From contig NZ_JBJYIN010000018.1 in NCBI RefSeq assembly GCF_046237015.1, forward strand, positions 41,885 through 105,884: a DNA stretch of 64,000 nt, written 5' to 3'. The DNA is from JBJYIN01 sp046237015 (GTDB lineage: Bacteria; Pseudomonadota; Gammaproteobacteria; Enterobacterales; Enterobacteriaceae). This document shows, one piece after another, positions 36,262-44,679 of this stretch. The notes beneath the pieces were generated by a model. It made no database searches and was not told the origin of the DNA. It worked only from the letters and a program-made list of their open reading frames with translations. Position 1 is the first letter of the stretch; the number at the start of each line of letters is the position of its first letter. Position numbers and translations under genes: made by a program.

Positions 36262-37263
36262 ATGAAATCTGAAGGCCACATCTATTCCTATACTGCCCAA
36301 CTGATGGGAAGCCCAATCCTACTGAAAACCTTTGTTCACGATGAAACACGGGTGAAGCAGATATTTCTCGCGATTAAGCAGCTTGAAGATCGTCTGACGG
36401 TCAATCGTGCTCAGTCTGAAGTCATGAGTATTAATCATGCGGCGGGCAAGATGGCGGTGAAGGTGAGTCCTGTCGTTTTCAGCCTAATTAAACAGGCTAA
36501 GGCCGCCAGCCTGTTAAAGAACAGCTGTTTTAATGTGGCGATTGGCCCACTGGTGAAGCTGTGGAAAATCGGTTTTAGCGGTCACGCTATCCCCGATGCG
36601 GATAAAATCATTCAGGCGCTGGCGTTGACCGATCCACTCCGCATTATTCTTAATGAGGACGATAACAGCGTTTTTCTGGAAAGCGCAGGGATGGAAATTG
36701 ATTTAGGGGCAATCGCGAAAGGATATATTGCCGATCTCATCAGGGCGTTACTGTATCAACAGGGTATTTATGACGCACTCATCAATCTGGGAGGGAATGT
36801 TTTTGCCATTGGTCGGTCATTAACGCAAGGCGCTTGGAGTGTGGGGCTGCAAAAGCCCTTTTCGGCAAGAGATGACTTGCTGGGGGTGATCAGCGTCGTT
36901 AATAAATCGGTGGTCACATCGGGCATTTACGAGCGTTTTTTTACCGTCAATGGGCAGGTTTATCACCATATTTTAAATCCTGAAACAGGTTATCCACTGG
37001 ATAATGACTTATACAGCGTGACCGTTATTTCAGATCACTCTATTGATGGTGATATTTATACTACTTTGCTTTACGGCATGGGTGTGGACGCTGGAATAGC
37101 CTATTTGCACACCCGTCCGGACCTTAGCGCGATCTTCGTTACCCGAGATAAAAAGATCGTTATTTCTTCTCCGTATCATGTCGAATTTAAATTGCTGAAC
37201 GAGGCGTATTCGCTGGAGTATAGGATTAACGGTGATCAAACGGGTGGAAAGGTGGGGAAATAA
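36262..37263 (+). CDS. ApbE-family FAD:protein FMN transferase
   Basis: A 333-residue flavin transferase that attaches FMN from FAD to a Thr/Ser of FMN_bind domains. The ApbE core is seen as MEIDLGAIAKGYIADL, ALINLGGNVFAIG, SGIYERFF and YHHILNPETGYPLD; the late segment DGDIYTTLLYGMG is the second metal-site region. It has no signal peptide or lipobox, so it should act in the cytoplasm, where the adjacent fusion protein with its DAVTGAT motif would be its substrate. It begins 88 bases after the fusion gene with a weak ribosome binding site. A separate housekeeping ApbE for periplasmic targets would be expected elsewhere. Confidence 0.93.
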   Translation: MKSEGHIYSYTAQLMGSPILLKTFVHDETRVKQIFLAIKQLEDRLTVNRAQSEVMSINHAAGKMAVKVSPVVFSLIKQAKAASLLKNSCFNVAIGPLVKLWKIGFSGHAIPDADKIIQALALTDPLRIILNEDDNSVFLESAGMEIDLGAIAKGYIADLIRALLYQQGIYDALINLGGNVFAIGRSLTQGAWSVGLQKPFSARDDLLGVISVVNKSVVTSGIYERFFTVNGQVYHHILNPETGYPLDNDLYSVTVISDHSIDGDIYTTLLYGMGVDAGIAYLHTRPDLSAIFVTRDKKIVISSPYHVEFKLLNEAYSLEYRINGDQTGGKVGK

Positions 37264-37266
37264 AAA

Positions 37267-37286
37267 TGCCCCAACAGTGTGGGGCA
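37267..37286 (-). terminator. fabI terminator
   Basis: On the minus strand TGCCCC-N8-GGGGCA is followed by TTTTTATTT. It lies just after the fabI stop codon and may also stop transcripts from the ApbE gene on the other strand. Confidence 0.75.
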
Positions 37287-37318
37287 CAAGTCGTATTCTG
37301 AAATAGCAAGATTAAAGA

Positions 37319-38107
37319 TTAATCCAGTTCCAGCTCGTTCATTGCCGCGATGTTGAAACCGCCATCGACGTGCAATATTTCACCAGAGATACCGGCAGCC
37401 AAATTGGAACACAGGAATGCAGCCGTGTTGCCGACATCTTCAATCGTGACTACGCGACGGATTGGCGTTACCGCTTCGCAATGAGACAGCATTTTCTTGA
37501 AGTTTTTGATGCCAGACGCAGCCAATGTGCGGATGGGGCCGGCAGAAATCGCGTTAACACGAACACCTTGAGCACCCATGGCATTTGCCATATAACGGAC
37601 GTTTGCTTCCAGAGACGCTTTCGCCAACCCCATCACGTTGTAGTTCGGGATGGCACGCTCTGCGCCCAGATAGGACAGCGTGACCAGCGCAGAATTCGGA
37701 TTCAGCATTTTACGGCAGGCTTTTGCCATCGCCACGAAACTGTAAGAGCTGATGTCGTGAGAAATACTGAAACCTTCACGGGTAACAGCATCAACGTAGT
37801 CGCCATCCAACTGATCGCCTGGTGCATAGGCGATAGAGTGTACGAAACCATCGAAGTTTGGCCATACTTTAGCCAGTTCAACAAACAAAGCGTCAATGCT
37901 GGCATCTTCAGCGACATCACACGGCAGAACGATGCTGGAGCCCAGTTCGCTGGCAAAACCTTCAACGCGAGATTTCAGCTTATCGTTCTGATACGTGAAC
38001 GCCAGTTCAGCCCCTTCGCGGTGCATCGCCTGTGCGATACCGAATGCAATAGAACGGTTACTGGCAACGCCAGTGACCAGAATGCGCTTACCGGTAAGAA
38101 AACCCAT
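37319..38107 (-). CDS. fabI: Enoyl-[acyl-carrier-protein] reductase (NADH)
   Basis: Final reduction in each cycle of fatty acid elongation. The 262 residues match E. coli FabI. The short-chain dehydrogenase Rossmann start GKRILVTGVASNRSIAFGIA and catalytic Tyr/Lys in LSYLGAERAIPNYNVMGLAKAS (Y-x6-K) are present. Start MGFLTGKR at 38107 fits the family; upstream in-frame ATGs would add a non-conserved tail. The gene is monocistronic. It is the target of triclosan and isoniazid-like inhibitors in enterobacteria. Confidence 0.98.
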   Translation of the reverse strand: MGFLTGKRILVTGVASNRSIAFGIAQAMHREGAELAFTYQNDKLKSRVEGFASELGSSIVLPCDVAEDASIDALFVELAKVWPNFDGFVHSIAYAPGDQLDGDYVDAVTREGFSISHDISSYSFVAMAKACRKMLNPNSALVTLSYLGAERAIPNYNVMGLAKASLEANVRYMANAMGAQGVRVNAISAGPIRTLAASGIKNFKKMLSHCEAVTPIRRVVTIEDVGNTAAFLCSNLAAGISGEILHVDGGFNIAAMNELELD

Positions 38108-38276
38108 AGCAGTAATCCTTGTGATCGTTGTTGCTGCGATCATCAATAATTAAAATAAGCAGTTAGTGATGATCGAGATGAATAAACCGGGCGATTCTAC
38201 CATGCCTGACGCGGGCGGGGTACTCCGAGCAGTCTATTGTGAGCCCAAAGTCGCGCCAGCCCGTAGTCATGGTCAC

Positions 38277-38609
38277 TTATTTTTCTTTACGGTGGGTGGA
38301 ATGTCTTATTAGTGTTCCATTTTCATCAAAGCCGAATAACATCGTCGCTGAGCCATTGTTACAGATTAAAGAGTCGGTTCCATCTGAATCAACGATCGGG
38401 TCTGAACATGCCATCATGCTGGTGTATCTTTTGAGCTGACATTGCTTGGTGATACCGTCTTGCAACTTCAGCATTCCCCCTTTTTGCAACTGTGATGGCG
38501 TGGGTTTGGGGCAATTGTCATTCCACCGAGCGTACCAGGGATCGCGTGGTGTGCAACCTTGAATGGTGACCATGATTGCTAAAGCGGAAAGAAAAGTTGA
38601 TGGCTTCAT
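38277..38609 (-). CDS. Small predicted lipoprotein, unknown function
   Basis: A 110-residue protein with an N-terminal hydrophobic segment (STFLSALAIMVTIQGC) ending in a lipobox-like IQGC at C19. The mature part is hydrophilic with five further cysteines (DNCPKP, KQCQLK, MACSD, ICNNG), suggesting two periplasmic disulphides. AAAGGATATC precedes the ATG. I do not recognise the family. It lies between fabI and sapF on the same strand but with its own gap on either side. Confidence 0.7.
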   Translation of the reverse strand: MKPSTFLSALAIMVTIQGCTPRDPWYARWNDNCPKPTPSQLQKGGMLKLQDGITKQCQLKRYTSMMACSDPIVDSDGTDSLICNNGSATMLFGFDENGTLIRHSTHRKEK

Positions 38610-38716
38610 GACGATATCCTTTTATCTATCCATGCCAACGATTATCAACACGATTTTCAGCACTTCTTATCGGATAAAGGCTGAGAGCGGTCCATCTGAT
38701 TAATCTGAAAGACGTG

Positions 38717-39532
38717 TTAAAACTGCACACCGTCCTGTCGCCAGGCATCGGCGCTTAGCGCCTCACCGAAATGGCTGGCAATCAGTCGTTTGGTCAGATC
38801 GTGCAGTGGGGCGGCAAGCACCTCGGCAGTACTACCGCGCTCAACCACTTCTCCTGCATGCATTACCAGAATTTGATCGCTGATATGCTTCATCATGCCT
38901 AAATGCTGGGTGACATAAATATAGGAAATACCGTGCTGTTCTTGGAGTTCCAGCATCAGATTGATGATTTGTGACCGCATCGACATATCCAGTGCGGCCA
39001 GCGCCTCATCCGCAACAATGACTTTAGGTTGCAGGATCAGCGCACGGGCCAGACCGACACGCTGTTTCTGACCGGGCGCCAGCGCGTGTGGATAGTAGTA
39101 GGCGTGGTCGGGGCGTAGCCCGACCTGTTGTAGCGCCTGATTAATGGCTTTTTCACGAGCTTGTGCATCCAGTTCGGTATTGAGTTTTAGCGGTACATCT
39201 AACAACTGTCCGATACGTTGGCGCGGGTTTAATGCGTTGCCTGCATCCTGAAAGATCATGCGAATACGCTGACTGCGATAGCGATAGTCGCCGTAGTGTA
39301 GCGGGTAATCATCGATCAGCAGTTCGCCCGATGTTGGCGCGATCATACCGGATAGCATTTTTGCTAACGTGGATTTACCCGATCCGTTTTCGCCAATGAT
39401 CGCCAATGTTTGGCGTTCACGTAAGGTAAAACTGACCGATTTTACCGCCTCAACATGTTGCCGACGAAATAACCCCGTGCGGTAGCGAAATGTTTTCGTC
39501 AGATTACGGGCTTCCAGCAAGGTTTCAACCAT
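38717..39532 (-). CDS. sapF: Peptide ABC transporter ATP-binding protein SapF
   Basis: A 271-residue ATPase of the Opp/Dpp type: Walker A GENGSGKST, signature LAPGQKQRVGLARAL (a degenerate LSGGQ), Walker B VIVADEALAAL. It pairs with SapD on the cytoplasmic face of the Sap transporter. ATG 39532 shares its A with the sapD stop codon (TGATG) and has GGAGGAATCC in front. Sap mutants of soft-rot bacteria are reported to be more sensitive to plant antimicrobial peptides such as thionins and snakins. Confidence 0.96.
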   Translation of the reverse strand: MVETLLEARNLTKTFRYRTGLFRRQHVEAVKSVSFTLRERQTLAIIGENGSGKSTLAKMLSGMIAPTSGELLIDDYPLHYGDYRYRSQRIRMIFQDAGNALNPRQRIGQLLDVPLKLNTELDAQAREKAINQALQQVGLRPDHAYYYPHALAPGQKQRVGLARALILQPKVIVADEALAALDMSMRSQIINLMLELQEQHGISYIYVTQHLGMMKHISDQILVMHAGEVVERGSTAEVLAAPLHDLTKRLIASHFGEALSADAWRQDGVQF

Positions 39533-40524
39533 CAGGATTCCTCCATGTTGAGTGGAAAGTGGCAGGCATACCAATGGTTTTTTGCTGAAAGCAGTCTCGG
39601 CGTTTGCATACATTGTTTTTGCGAATAGGGACAACGGGGCCCCAGGCGACAGCCCACCGGTAAATGTTCCAGCGAAGGAATCGCGCCCGTCAGCGTATTC
39701 AGACGGCTTTTATGGGGTAATGAACGCCCAAAATCCGGCATTGCCCGAATGAGTGCCTGAGTATAAGGATGATGCGGCGCAGTGATCAAGTCTTCACTGG
39801 GGGCGCTTTCCACCGTCTGACCGCAGTAAAGCACATTGATTCTGTCTGCCCATTTGCTCATGGTTTGTAAATCATGGCTGATCAGTAAAATGGTCGTGTT
39901 GTTATTTTGGTTCAGGCGTGACAATAGACGGAAAATCTGGGCCTGCGTGGTGGATTCCATCGAGTTTGTCGGTTCATCGGCAATCAACAGACGCGGTTGG
40001 TTCGCCAGTGCGATGGCAATCATGACTTTCTGGCATTCCCCATCGCTGAGTTCATAGGGATAACTTCTCATGATGTCTTTATGATCTTTGATACCGACGC
40101 GGTGCAATAGCTCGATAGCGCGGCGTTTACGCCAGTTAAATCGTTGCCACCACCGGCCCTTGTAGGTCCAGCCGGGAATGGCTTGCACTAACTGGCGTCC
40201 GATGCTTTCTGACGGATCAAGACAAGATTGTGGCTCCTGAAAAATCATGGAGACATTGTGCCCAACCAACTTGCGGCGTTGGCGCGGCGACAGTTGTAGC
40301 AGGTCGATATCATCGAAACGGAAGCGATCTGCCGTTACCCGCCAGTTATCTTTAGTGATTCCGCAGATAGCTTTGGCAATCAGGCTTTTCCCTGAACCAG
40401 ACTCGCCGACCAGACCACGTATTTCGCCCTCATTCAGCGTCATACTGACGCGGTCAACGGCTTTAACCGCCCCATCTGAGGTCAGAAACTCAATGGTCAG
40501 ATTCCGAATATCAAGTAGTGGCAT
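39532..40524 (-). CDS. sapD: Peptide ABC transporter ATP-binding protein SapD
   Basis: A 330-residue ATPase with Walker A GESGSGKSL, signature LSDGECQKVMIAIAL, Walker B LLIADEPTNSM, and the C-terminal cysteine-containing oligopeptide/dipeptide extension (CRLGPRCPYSQKQC). SapD also supports K+ uptake by Trk in E. coli. The start at MPLLDIRN (40524) lies 17 bases after the sapC stop; it is coupled to sapF by a one-base overlap. Confidence 0.96.
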   Translation of the reverse strand: MPLLDIRNLTIEFLTSDGAVKAVDRVSMTLNEGEIRGLVGESGSGKSLIAKAICGITKDNWRVTADRFRFDDIDLLQLSPRQRRKLVGHNVSMIFQEPQSCLDPSESIGRQLVQAIPGWTYKGRWWQRFNWRKRRAIELLHRVGIKDHKDIMRSYPYELSDGECQKVMIAIALANQPRLLIADEPTNSMESTTQAQIFRLLSRLNQNNNTTILLISHDLQTMSKWADRINVLYCGQTVESAPSEDLITAPHHPYTQALIRAMPDFGRSLPHKSRLNTLTGAIPSLEHLPVGCRLGPRCPYSQKQCMQTPRLLSAKNHWYACHFPLNMEES

Positions 40525-40540
40525 TATCTCGTCTCCACCA

Positions 40541-41431
40541 TTATTCCGTTTCTGCAATCAAGGCACGGCGAATGCCATCGCCAAGCAGGTTAACGATCAA
40601 TACGCTTAAAGCAATGGCGGCACCGGGCAACATGACGGTCCAGGGAGCGGCATAAACCAGTTCCAGCGAATTGCCAAGCATCGCTCCCCATTCCGTCGTC
40701 GGCAACTGTGCGCCCAGATCAAGAAAACCTAACCCGGCAATATCTAAAATCGCGATGGATAAGGCACGGGTAAATTCCGAAACTAACAGCGCAGCGATAT
40801 TGGGCAGGACGACATACCAGACAATATAGCGGGTTGAAGCGCCGTCAAGCCGGGCGGCGATAACATATTCTTTGTTCATCTCCTCATGCACGGCACTGTA
40901 AATGGTTCGCACCATACGCGGTAATAGCGCTAACCAAACAGCCAGCATCGCATGCTCAAGCTTCGGACCGATGAACGCAATGACCACAATCGCCAATAGC
41001 AACGATGGGATGGACAGTAAGGTATCCAGAATGTGATTGAGCATCGCGGAGCGCAGCCCATGAGTGACGCCAGCGATTACCCCTAACACGATGCCAAAGA
41101 ACGCCGCTGCGTAGGTGACAATCAACGCTGACCCTACCGTAGGTGCCGCACCACTAAGAAGACGGCTCAATTGGTCGCGCCCCAGATCGTCTGTCCCCAG
41201 GAAAAAGGCGATGTCACCATAGTGTGACCAGGACGGCGGTAATAACTGATACCCTAAAAATTGTTGGTCTACCTCATAGGGCGTCAGCCACTTGCCAAAC
41301 AGGCACAGCCCAATCAGGATGAGGAAGCTATAAAAGCCGATCATCGCCAACATATCATGATGAAAAACCCGCCAGGTATCCCCCAGACGGCTGGGTAGGC
41401 GTTTTTCGCTGTAAACATTATCGAAGGGCAT
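40541..41431 (-). CDS. sapC: Peptide ABC transporter permease SapC
   Basis: A 296-residue inner-membrane permease of the DppC type, with an N-terminal OppC-N segment, about six spans, and the EAA loop around AARLDGASTRYIVWYVVLPN. It forms the translocation pore with SapB. Its start codon lies inside the 3' end of sapB (14-base overlap), a sign of tight coupling. Confidence 0.96.
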   Translation of the reverse strand: MPFDNVYSEKRLPSRLGDTWRVFHHDMLAMIGFYSFLILIGLCLFGKWLTPYEVDQQFLGYQLLPPSWSHYGDIAFFLGTDDLGRDQLSRLLSGAAPTVGSALIVTYAAAFFGIVLGVIAGVTHGLRSAMLNHILDTLLSIPSLLLAIVVIAFIGPKLEHAMLAVWLALLPRMVRTIYSAVHEEMNKEYVIAARLDGASTRYIVWYVVLPNIAALLVSEFTRALSIAILDIAGLGFLDLGAQLPTTEWGAMLGNSLELVYAAPWTVMLPGAAIALSVLIVNLLGDGIRRALIAETE

Positions 41432-42383
41432 ACCATTCCTTATGTTTCAGCGGGTTTGTCATGGCTCCCCAAATATCAGACAGCACGTTAACCGTGATCA
41501 CCATGGCGCCAACAACCATGACGCCAGCTGAAATTGCGGCATAATCCTGTTGGCGGATGGCATTGACTAGCCAGCGTCCTAACCCCGGCCAGCTAAACAC
41601 GACTTCGGTAATAATAGCCAACGTCAGCATGGTGGAGAACTGTAATCCCAGTTTAGGGATAATGGGCGGTAGCGCGTTATGTAGCACATGCCGGTGGATG
41701 ATGGTCAGCTTTGATAAACCACGAGTGGCGGCTGCTTTGATATAGTTTTTACCAATGATATCGGTGGTGCTGATGCGCATCAGGCGGATTACTTCGGTGG
41801 TTGGTCCGACAGCCAGTACGGTAATGGGCAATATCAAATGACGAATTGCACTGACTATCATTTCGTCACGATACGGTGAGTCAGATAACCAGGCGTCAAT
41901 CAACGCAAAACCAGTAATGGATTCCACCTGATAGAGCAGATCAAAACGACCGGAGACGGGCAACCAGCCGAGATAAAGAGAGAAAAACAGCGTCAATAGC
42001 AGTGCTAGCCAGAATACAGGGAGCGAAAACCCGACAAGCGCCAGTGTACTGATGACGATATCCGGTCCGCGATTCTGCATCATGCCCGCAGTAATACCCA
42101 ATGGGATACCCACCATCAATGAAAAGGCAAACGCCAGTATGCAGAGCTCTATCGTCGCAGGGAGTACGTCTTTTAACTGTTCGCTGATGGCCTGCCCATT
42201 GATACTGGAACGACCAAAGTCGGCCTGTAGCAGGCTGGAAAGGTAAAACTGGTACGCGTCAAACAATCCAGCTCCGCTGAGTGGCGCACTGGGCGTGTAG
42301 TAACTCAGACTGAATCCGACCAGCGTGAGCATGAATAGCGTGACCAACAGTAACAGTAAGCGACGCAGGGTAAAGATAATCAC
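41418..42383 (-). CDS. sapB: Peptide ABC transporter permease SapB
   Basis: A 321-residue permease of the DppB type with about six spans and the EAA loop at AAATRGLSKLTIIHRHVLHN. It overlaps the sapA stop by 4 bases and the sapC start by 14, giving a single coupled operon sapABCDF in the usual order. Confidence 0.96.
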   Translation of the reverse strand: MIIFTLRRLLLLLVTLFMLTLVGFSLSYYTPSAPLSGAGLFDAYQFYLSSLLQADFGRSSINGQAISEQLKDVLPATIELCILAFAFSLMVGIPLGITAGMMQNRGPDIVISTLALVGFSLPVFWLALLLTLFFSLYLGWLPVSGRFDLLYQVESITGFALIDAWLSDSPYRDEMIVSAIRHLILPITVLAVGPTTEVIRLMRISTTDIIGKNYIKAAATRGLSKLTIIHRHVLHNALPPIIPKLGLQFSTMLTLAIITEVVFSWPGLGRWLVNAIRQQDYAAISAGVMVVGAMVITVNVLSDIWGAMTNPLKHKEWYALR

Positions 42384-44089
42384 GGTTGTTCTCCTTCAAC
42401 GTTGTCCGGTGAAGAAGGGGCGGTTGGTTGCGTGGGATGCGGTGATTCTCGGAACACGCCCGCAAAAGAGGCGTTGCCAAACGGGCTAAGTACCAGACCT
42501 TTCATGTCATAACGATAGGCCAATAAACGCAGAGAGGAGGCGAGGGGCAATACAGGAAGTTGCTCCGCCAGAATTCTTTGCGCTTGCTGGTAATATTCGA
42601 TGCGCTTTGACAACTGCTGTGAAGACAGGGCATTTTGTAATACGCCATCAAATGTTGGGTCGCACCAATGAGCATAATTGGTTTGCGAACGAATCGCCGC
42701 GCAGCTTAATAATGGACGGAAAAAACTGTCCGGATCATTGCTGTCGGTTGCCCAGCCAGCCAGTGTCAAATCGTGGCTCTGTTCCATCAACCTTGCTTCC
42801 TGAAAACGGCCTTCAACTGGCACTATCGTGACCTGTATCCCGACTTGCGCCAGATCGGCCTGAATTAGCTCGGCGGTTTTTAGCGGACTGGGGTTGTAAG
42901 ATTGTGAAGCGCTGGGGACCCACAGGCGCAGACTAAGATTAGTCATGCCCAATTCCTGCAACAACCGACGAGATTTTTCCGGGTTGTATTCGGTGATCTG
43001 TGACTCGTTGTCATATGCCCAGGAGGCTCGTGGCAGGATAGAAGCGGCCGTTTCTGCCGTACCGTAATAAATGGATTGCATCAGTCGGTCATTGTTAATG
43101 GCCAGTGCAATCGCTTCACGCATCTGGCGATTATCTAACGGAGGTTTCCGGACATTAAAGGCAAGATAGGCGACATTCATGCCCGGACGCAGCGAGAGAC
43201 GCAAGCGGGGATCGTTACGCAAAATAGTTAACTGGCTGGCGGCAGGATAAGCCAGTACGTCACATTCGCCAGTGAGGAGTTTAGATAAACGCCCTGTGCC
43301 ACCGGATCCCAAGTCGACTACCACCTGTGACATTCGCGGTTGCCCACGCCAGTATTTTTCATTGCGGGTTAAACGAATATGTTGTCCGTTGCGGTATTCA
43401 TTCAGTCTATAAGGGCCGCTCCCAACAGGCTCTCGATCGATTAACTCTTGTTTATCATCTTGCGTCAGCTTTTCGGCGTACTCGGCGGAAAGAATCGGAG
43501 CATAGTGCGTCGCCAGATGCCATAAGAACGAAGCGTCTGGGCTATGAAGCCGAATTTCTACCACATATTCACCCAGTTTACGGATGCTTTGCACGGAGTC
43601 GGCAAACTGTAGGCTGTCGAAATAGGGATAATCGCCGCCGTTAATATCGTGATAGGGATGTTTCTCATCCAGCATGCGCTGAAAGCTGAACAACACATCA
43701 TCGGCGTTCATGTTGCGGGTCGGGGTGAACCAATTAGTCGTCTGGAAAGGGACATCGTGGCGCAGATAAAAACGGTAGGTAGAACCGTTGTCCAGAACTT
43801 CCCAACGTTGGGCAAGCTCTGGCATCAGGCGATAGGTGTAGGGATCGACGTCCAGCAAGCGATCGTATAATTGGGCCGCCAGCGTATCAATCGTCACGCC
43901 GCTGCGAGCCATTTGTGGATTGAATGTGTTCAGCACATCGTTCACACAATAAACAAAACCACTTTGACGGATAGACGCCATTGGTGGTTTTGCTGGCGAG
44001 GGTGAAGCGGTCGCCGCAGACGGTGGGGCCGCCAATGCAGGTAACGTCAACCAGACGAATGCCAGTGCGAAGCAGTATTTTCCAGACAT
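42380..44089 (-). CDS. sapA: Periplasmic peptide-binding protein SapA
   Basis: A 569-residue SBP family 5 protein. A signal peptide (MSGKYCFALAFVWLTLPALA) is followed by a proline/alanine-rich linker and the DppA/OppA-like binding fold (FVYCVNDVLNTFNPQM, VGSGPYRLNEY, VAYLAFNVRKPPLDN, LTLAGWATDSNDPDSFF). The C-terminal tail is Pro/Ser-rich and longer than in E. coli. SapA binds antimicrobial peptides and, in some species, haem. First gene of the sap operon. Confidence 0.96.
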   Translation of the reverse strand: MSGKYCFALAFVWLTLPALAAPPSAATASPSPAKPPMASIRQSGFVYCVNDVLNTFNPQMARSGVTIDTLAAQLYDRLLDVDPYTYRLMPELAQRWEVLDNGSTYRFYLRHDVPFQTTNWFTPTRNMNADDVLFSFQRMLDEKHPYHDINGGDYPYFDSLQFADSVQSIRKLGEYVVEIRLHSPDASFLWHLATHYAPILSAEYAEKLTQDDKQELIDREPVGSGPYRLNEYRNGQHIRLTRNEKYWRGQPRMSQVVVDLGSGGTGRLSKLLTGECDVLAYPAASQLTILRNDPRLRLSLRPGMNVAYLAFNVRKPPLDNRQMREAIALAINNDRLMQSIYYGTAETAASILPRASWAYDNESQITEYNPEKSRRLLQELGMTNLSLRLWVPSASQSYNPSPLKTAELIQADLAQVGIQVTIVPVEGRFQEARLMEQSHDLTLAGWATDSNDPDSFFRPLLSCAAIRSQTNYAHWCDPTFDGVLQNALSSQQLSKRIEYYQQAQRILAEQLPVLPLASSLRLLAYRYDMKGLVLSPFGNASFAGVFRESPHPTQPTAPSSPDNVEGEQP

Positions 44090-44194
44090 ACGGTGTTTTC
44101 AATCAGGGCGCAATACACAGAGTGTACCGCACTCTTGTCGTCCTCCCCACTGTGTTGTGTGCATCTGATGACTTTCCAACCGTTTGTATACTTA

Positions 44195-44255
44195 CCAGAG
44201 GCCTATTCTCGTTGGTCGGTAAAATTCATTTCCAACGAATTTGTCGTGCAGTTTC
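44195..44255. repeat. Degenerate internal piece of the intergenic repeat
   Basis: GGTAAAATTCATTTCCAACG followed by AATTTGTCGTG closely resembles the central hairpin of copy 1 (GGTCAAATTCGTTCCCGACG then AATTTGTC, about 621-649). The ends are no longer recognisable. Confidence 0.4.
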
Positions 44256-44571
44256 TGCATGATGATACCGTTTTATCTCGCTACTCGAATGGTTCGGGGG
44301 GATATCTCACGATAAAGAGAGAAAGAGATTTGTTATTTTTGAGACCTGACTGCATCAACGCATTGCCCTGAATTTCGTGATGAGGTTCACAATTATTCTT
44401 TTATTTTCAGATATCATTTCATAACGTGCTTTGTAGTGGCTGAATATATTGGCATTGCTGTATTTGTTGAACAAGTTTATTAGTTTCGTAAAGTTATAAT
44501 TATCTCTGTAATATATTCAGTCGGAATATTAAATTTAGTAATTGGGTGGCATGATTAATGCTGGCAATTAA

Positions 44572-44589
44572 ATGTGTTAAATAACACAT
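44572..44589. promoter_or_regulatory. CRP-like operator upstream of the alcohol dehydrogenase
   Basis: ATGTGTTA-AA-TAACACAT is a perfect 18-bp inverted repeat. It matches the CRP consensus TGTGA-N6-TCACA at eight of ten core positions (TGTGT-N6-ACACA) and has the flanking A/T bases. It lies 90 bases upstream of the start codon, a usual distance for CRP activation. Confidence 0.6.
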
Positions 44590-44590
44590 G

Positions 44591-44653
44591 TATTCCCGAA
44601 ATAATGAGAGTCATGCAGTTAATTCATATGCGGCTTGAGGTATGGCGGGTATA
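44591..44653. repeat. Intergenic repeat, copy 4, minimal derivative
   Basis: Left end TATTCCCGAAATAAT and right end CGGCTTGAGGTATGGCGGGT with only about 25 bases between. The right end is nearly the same as that of copy 2. It sits directly between the CRP-like site and the alcohol dehydrogenase ribosome binding site. Confidence 0.5.
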
Positions 44654-44679
44654 AAATCTAATTCATAAGAGGAAGGTAT

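Larger units (their letters stand above)
44090..44679. other. 590-base intergenic region, sapA / alcohol dehydrogenase
   Basis: No gene found. It contains the sapA promoter on one side, degenerate repeat pieces (44195-44255, 44591-44653), a CRP-like operator (44572-44589) and the promoter of the alcohol dehydrogenase. Base composition shifts from moderate to AT-rich around 44390. Confidence 0.6.

Noticed and set aside
37370..38149. A 259-codon open frame on the + strand, opposite fabI
   Set aside because: It is the antisense shadow of fabI; its predicted product is rich in His, Arg and Gln without any domain, and has no ribosome binding site.
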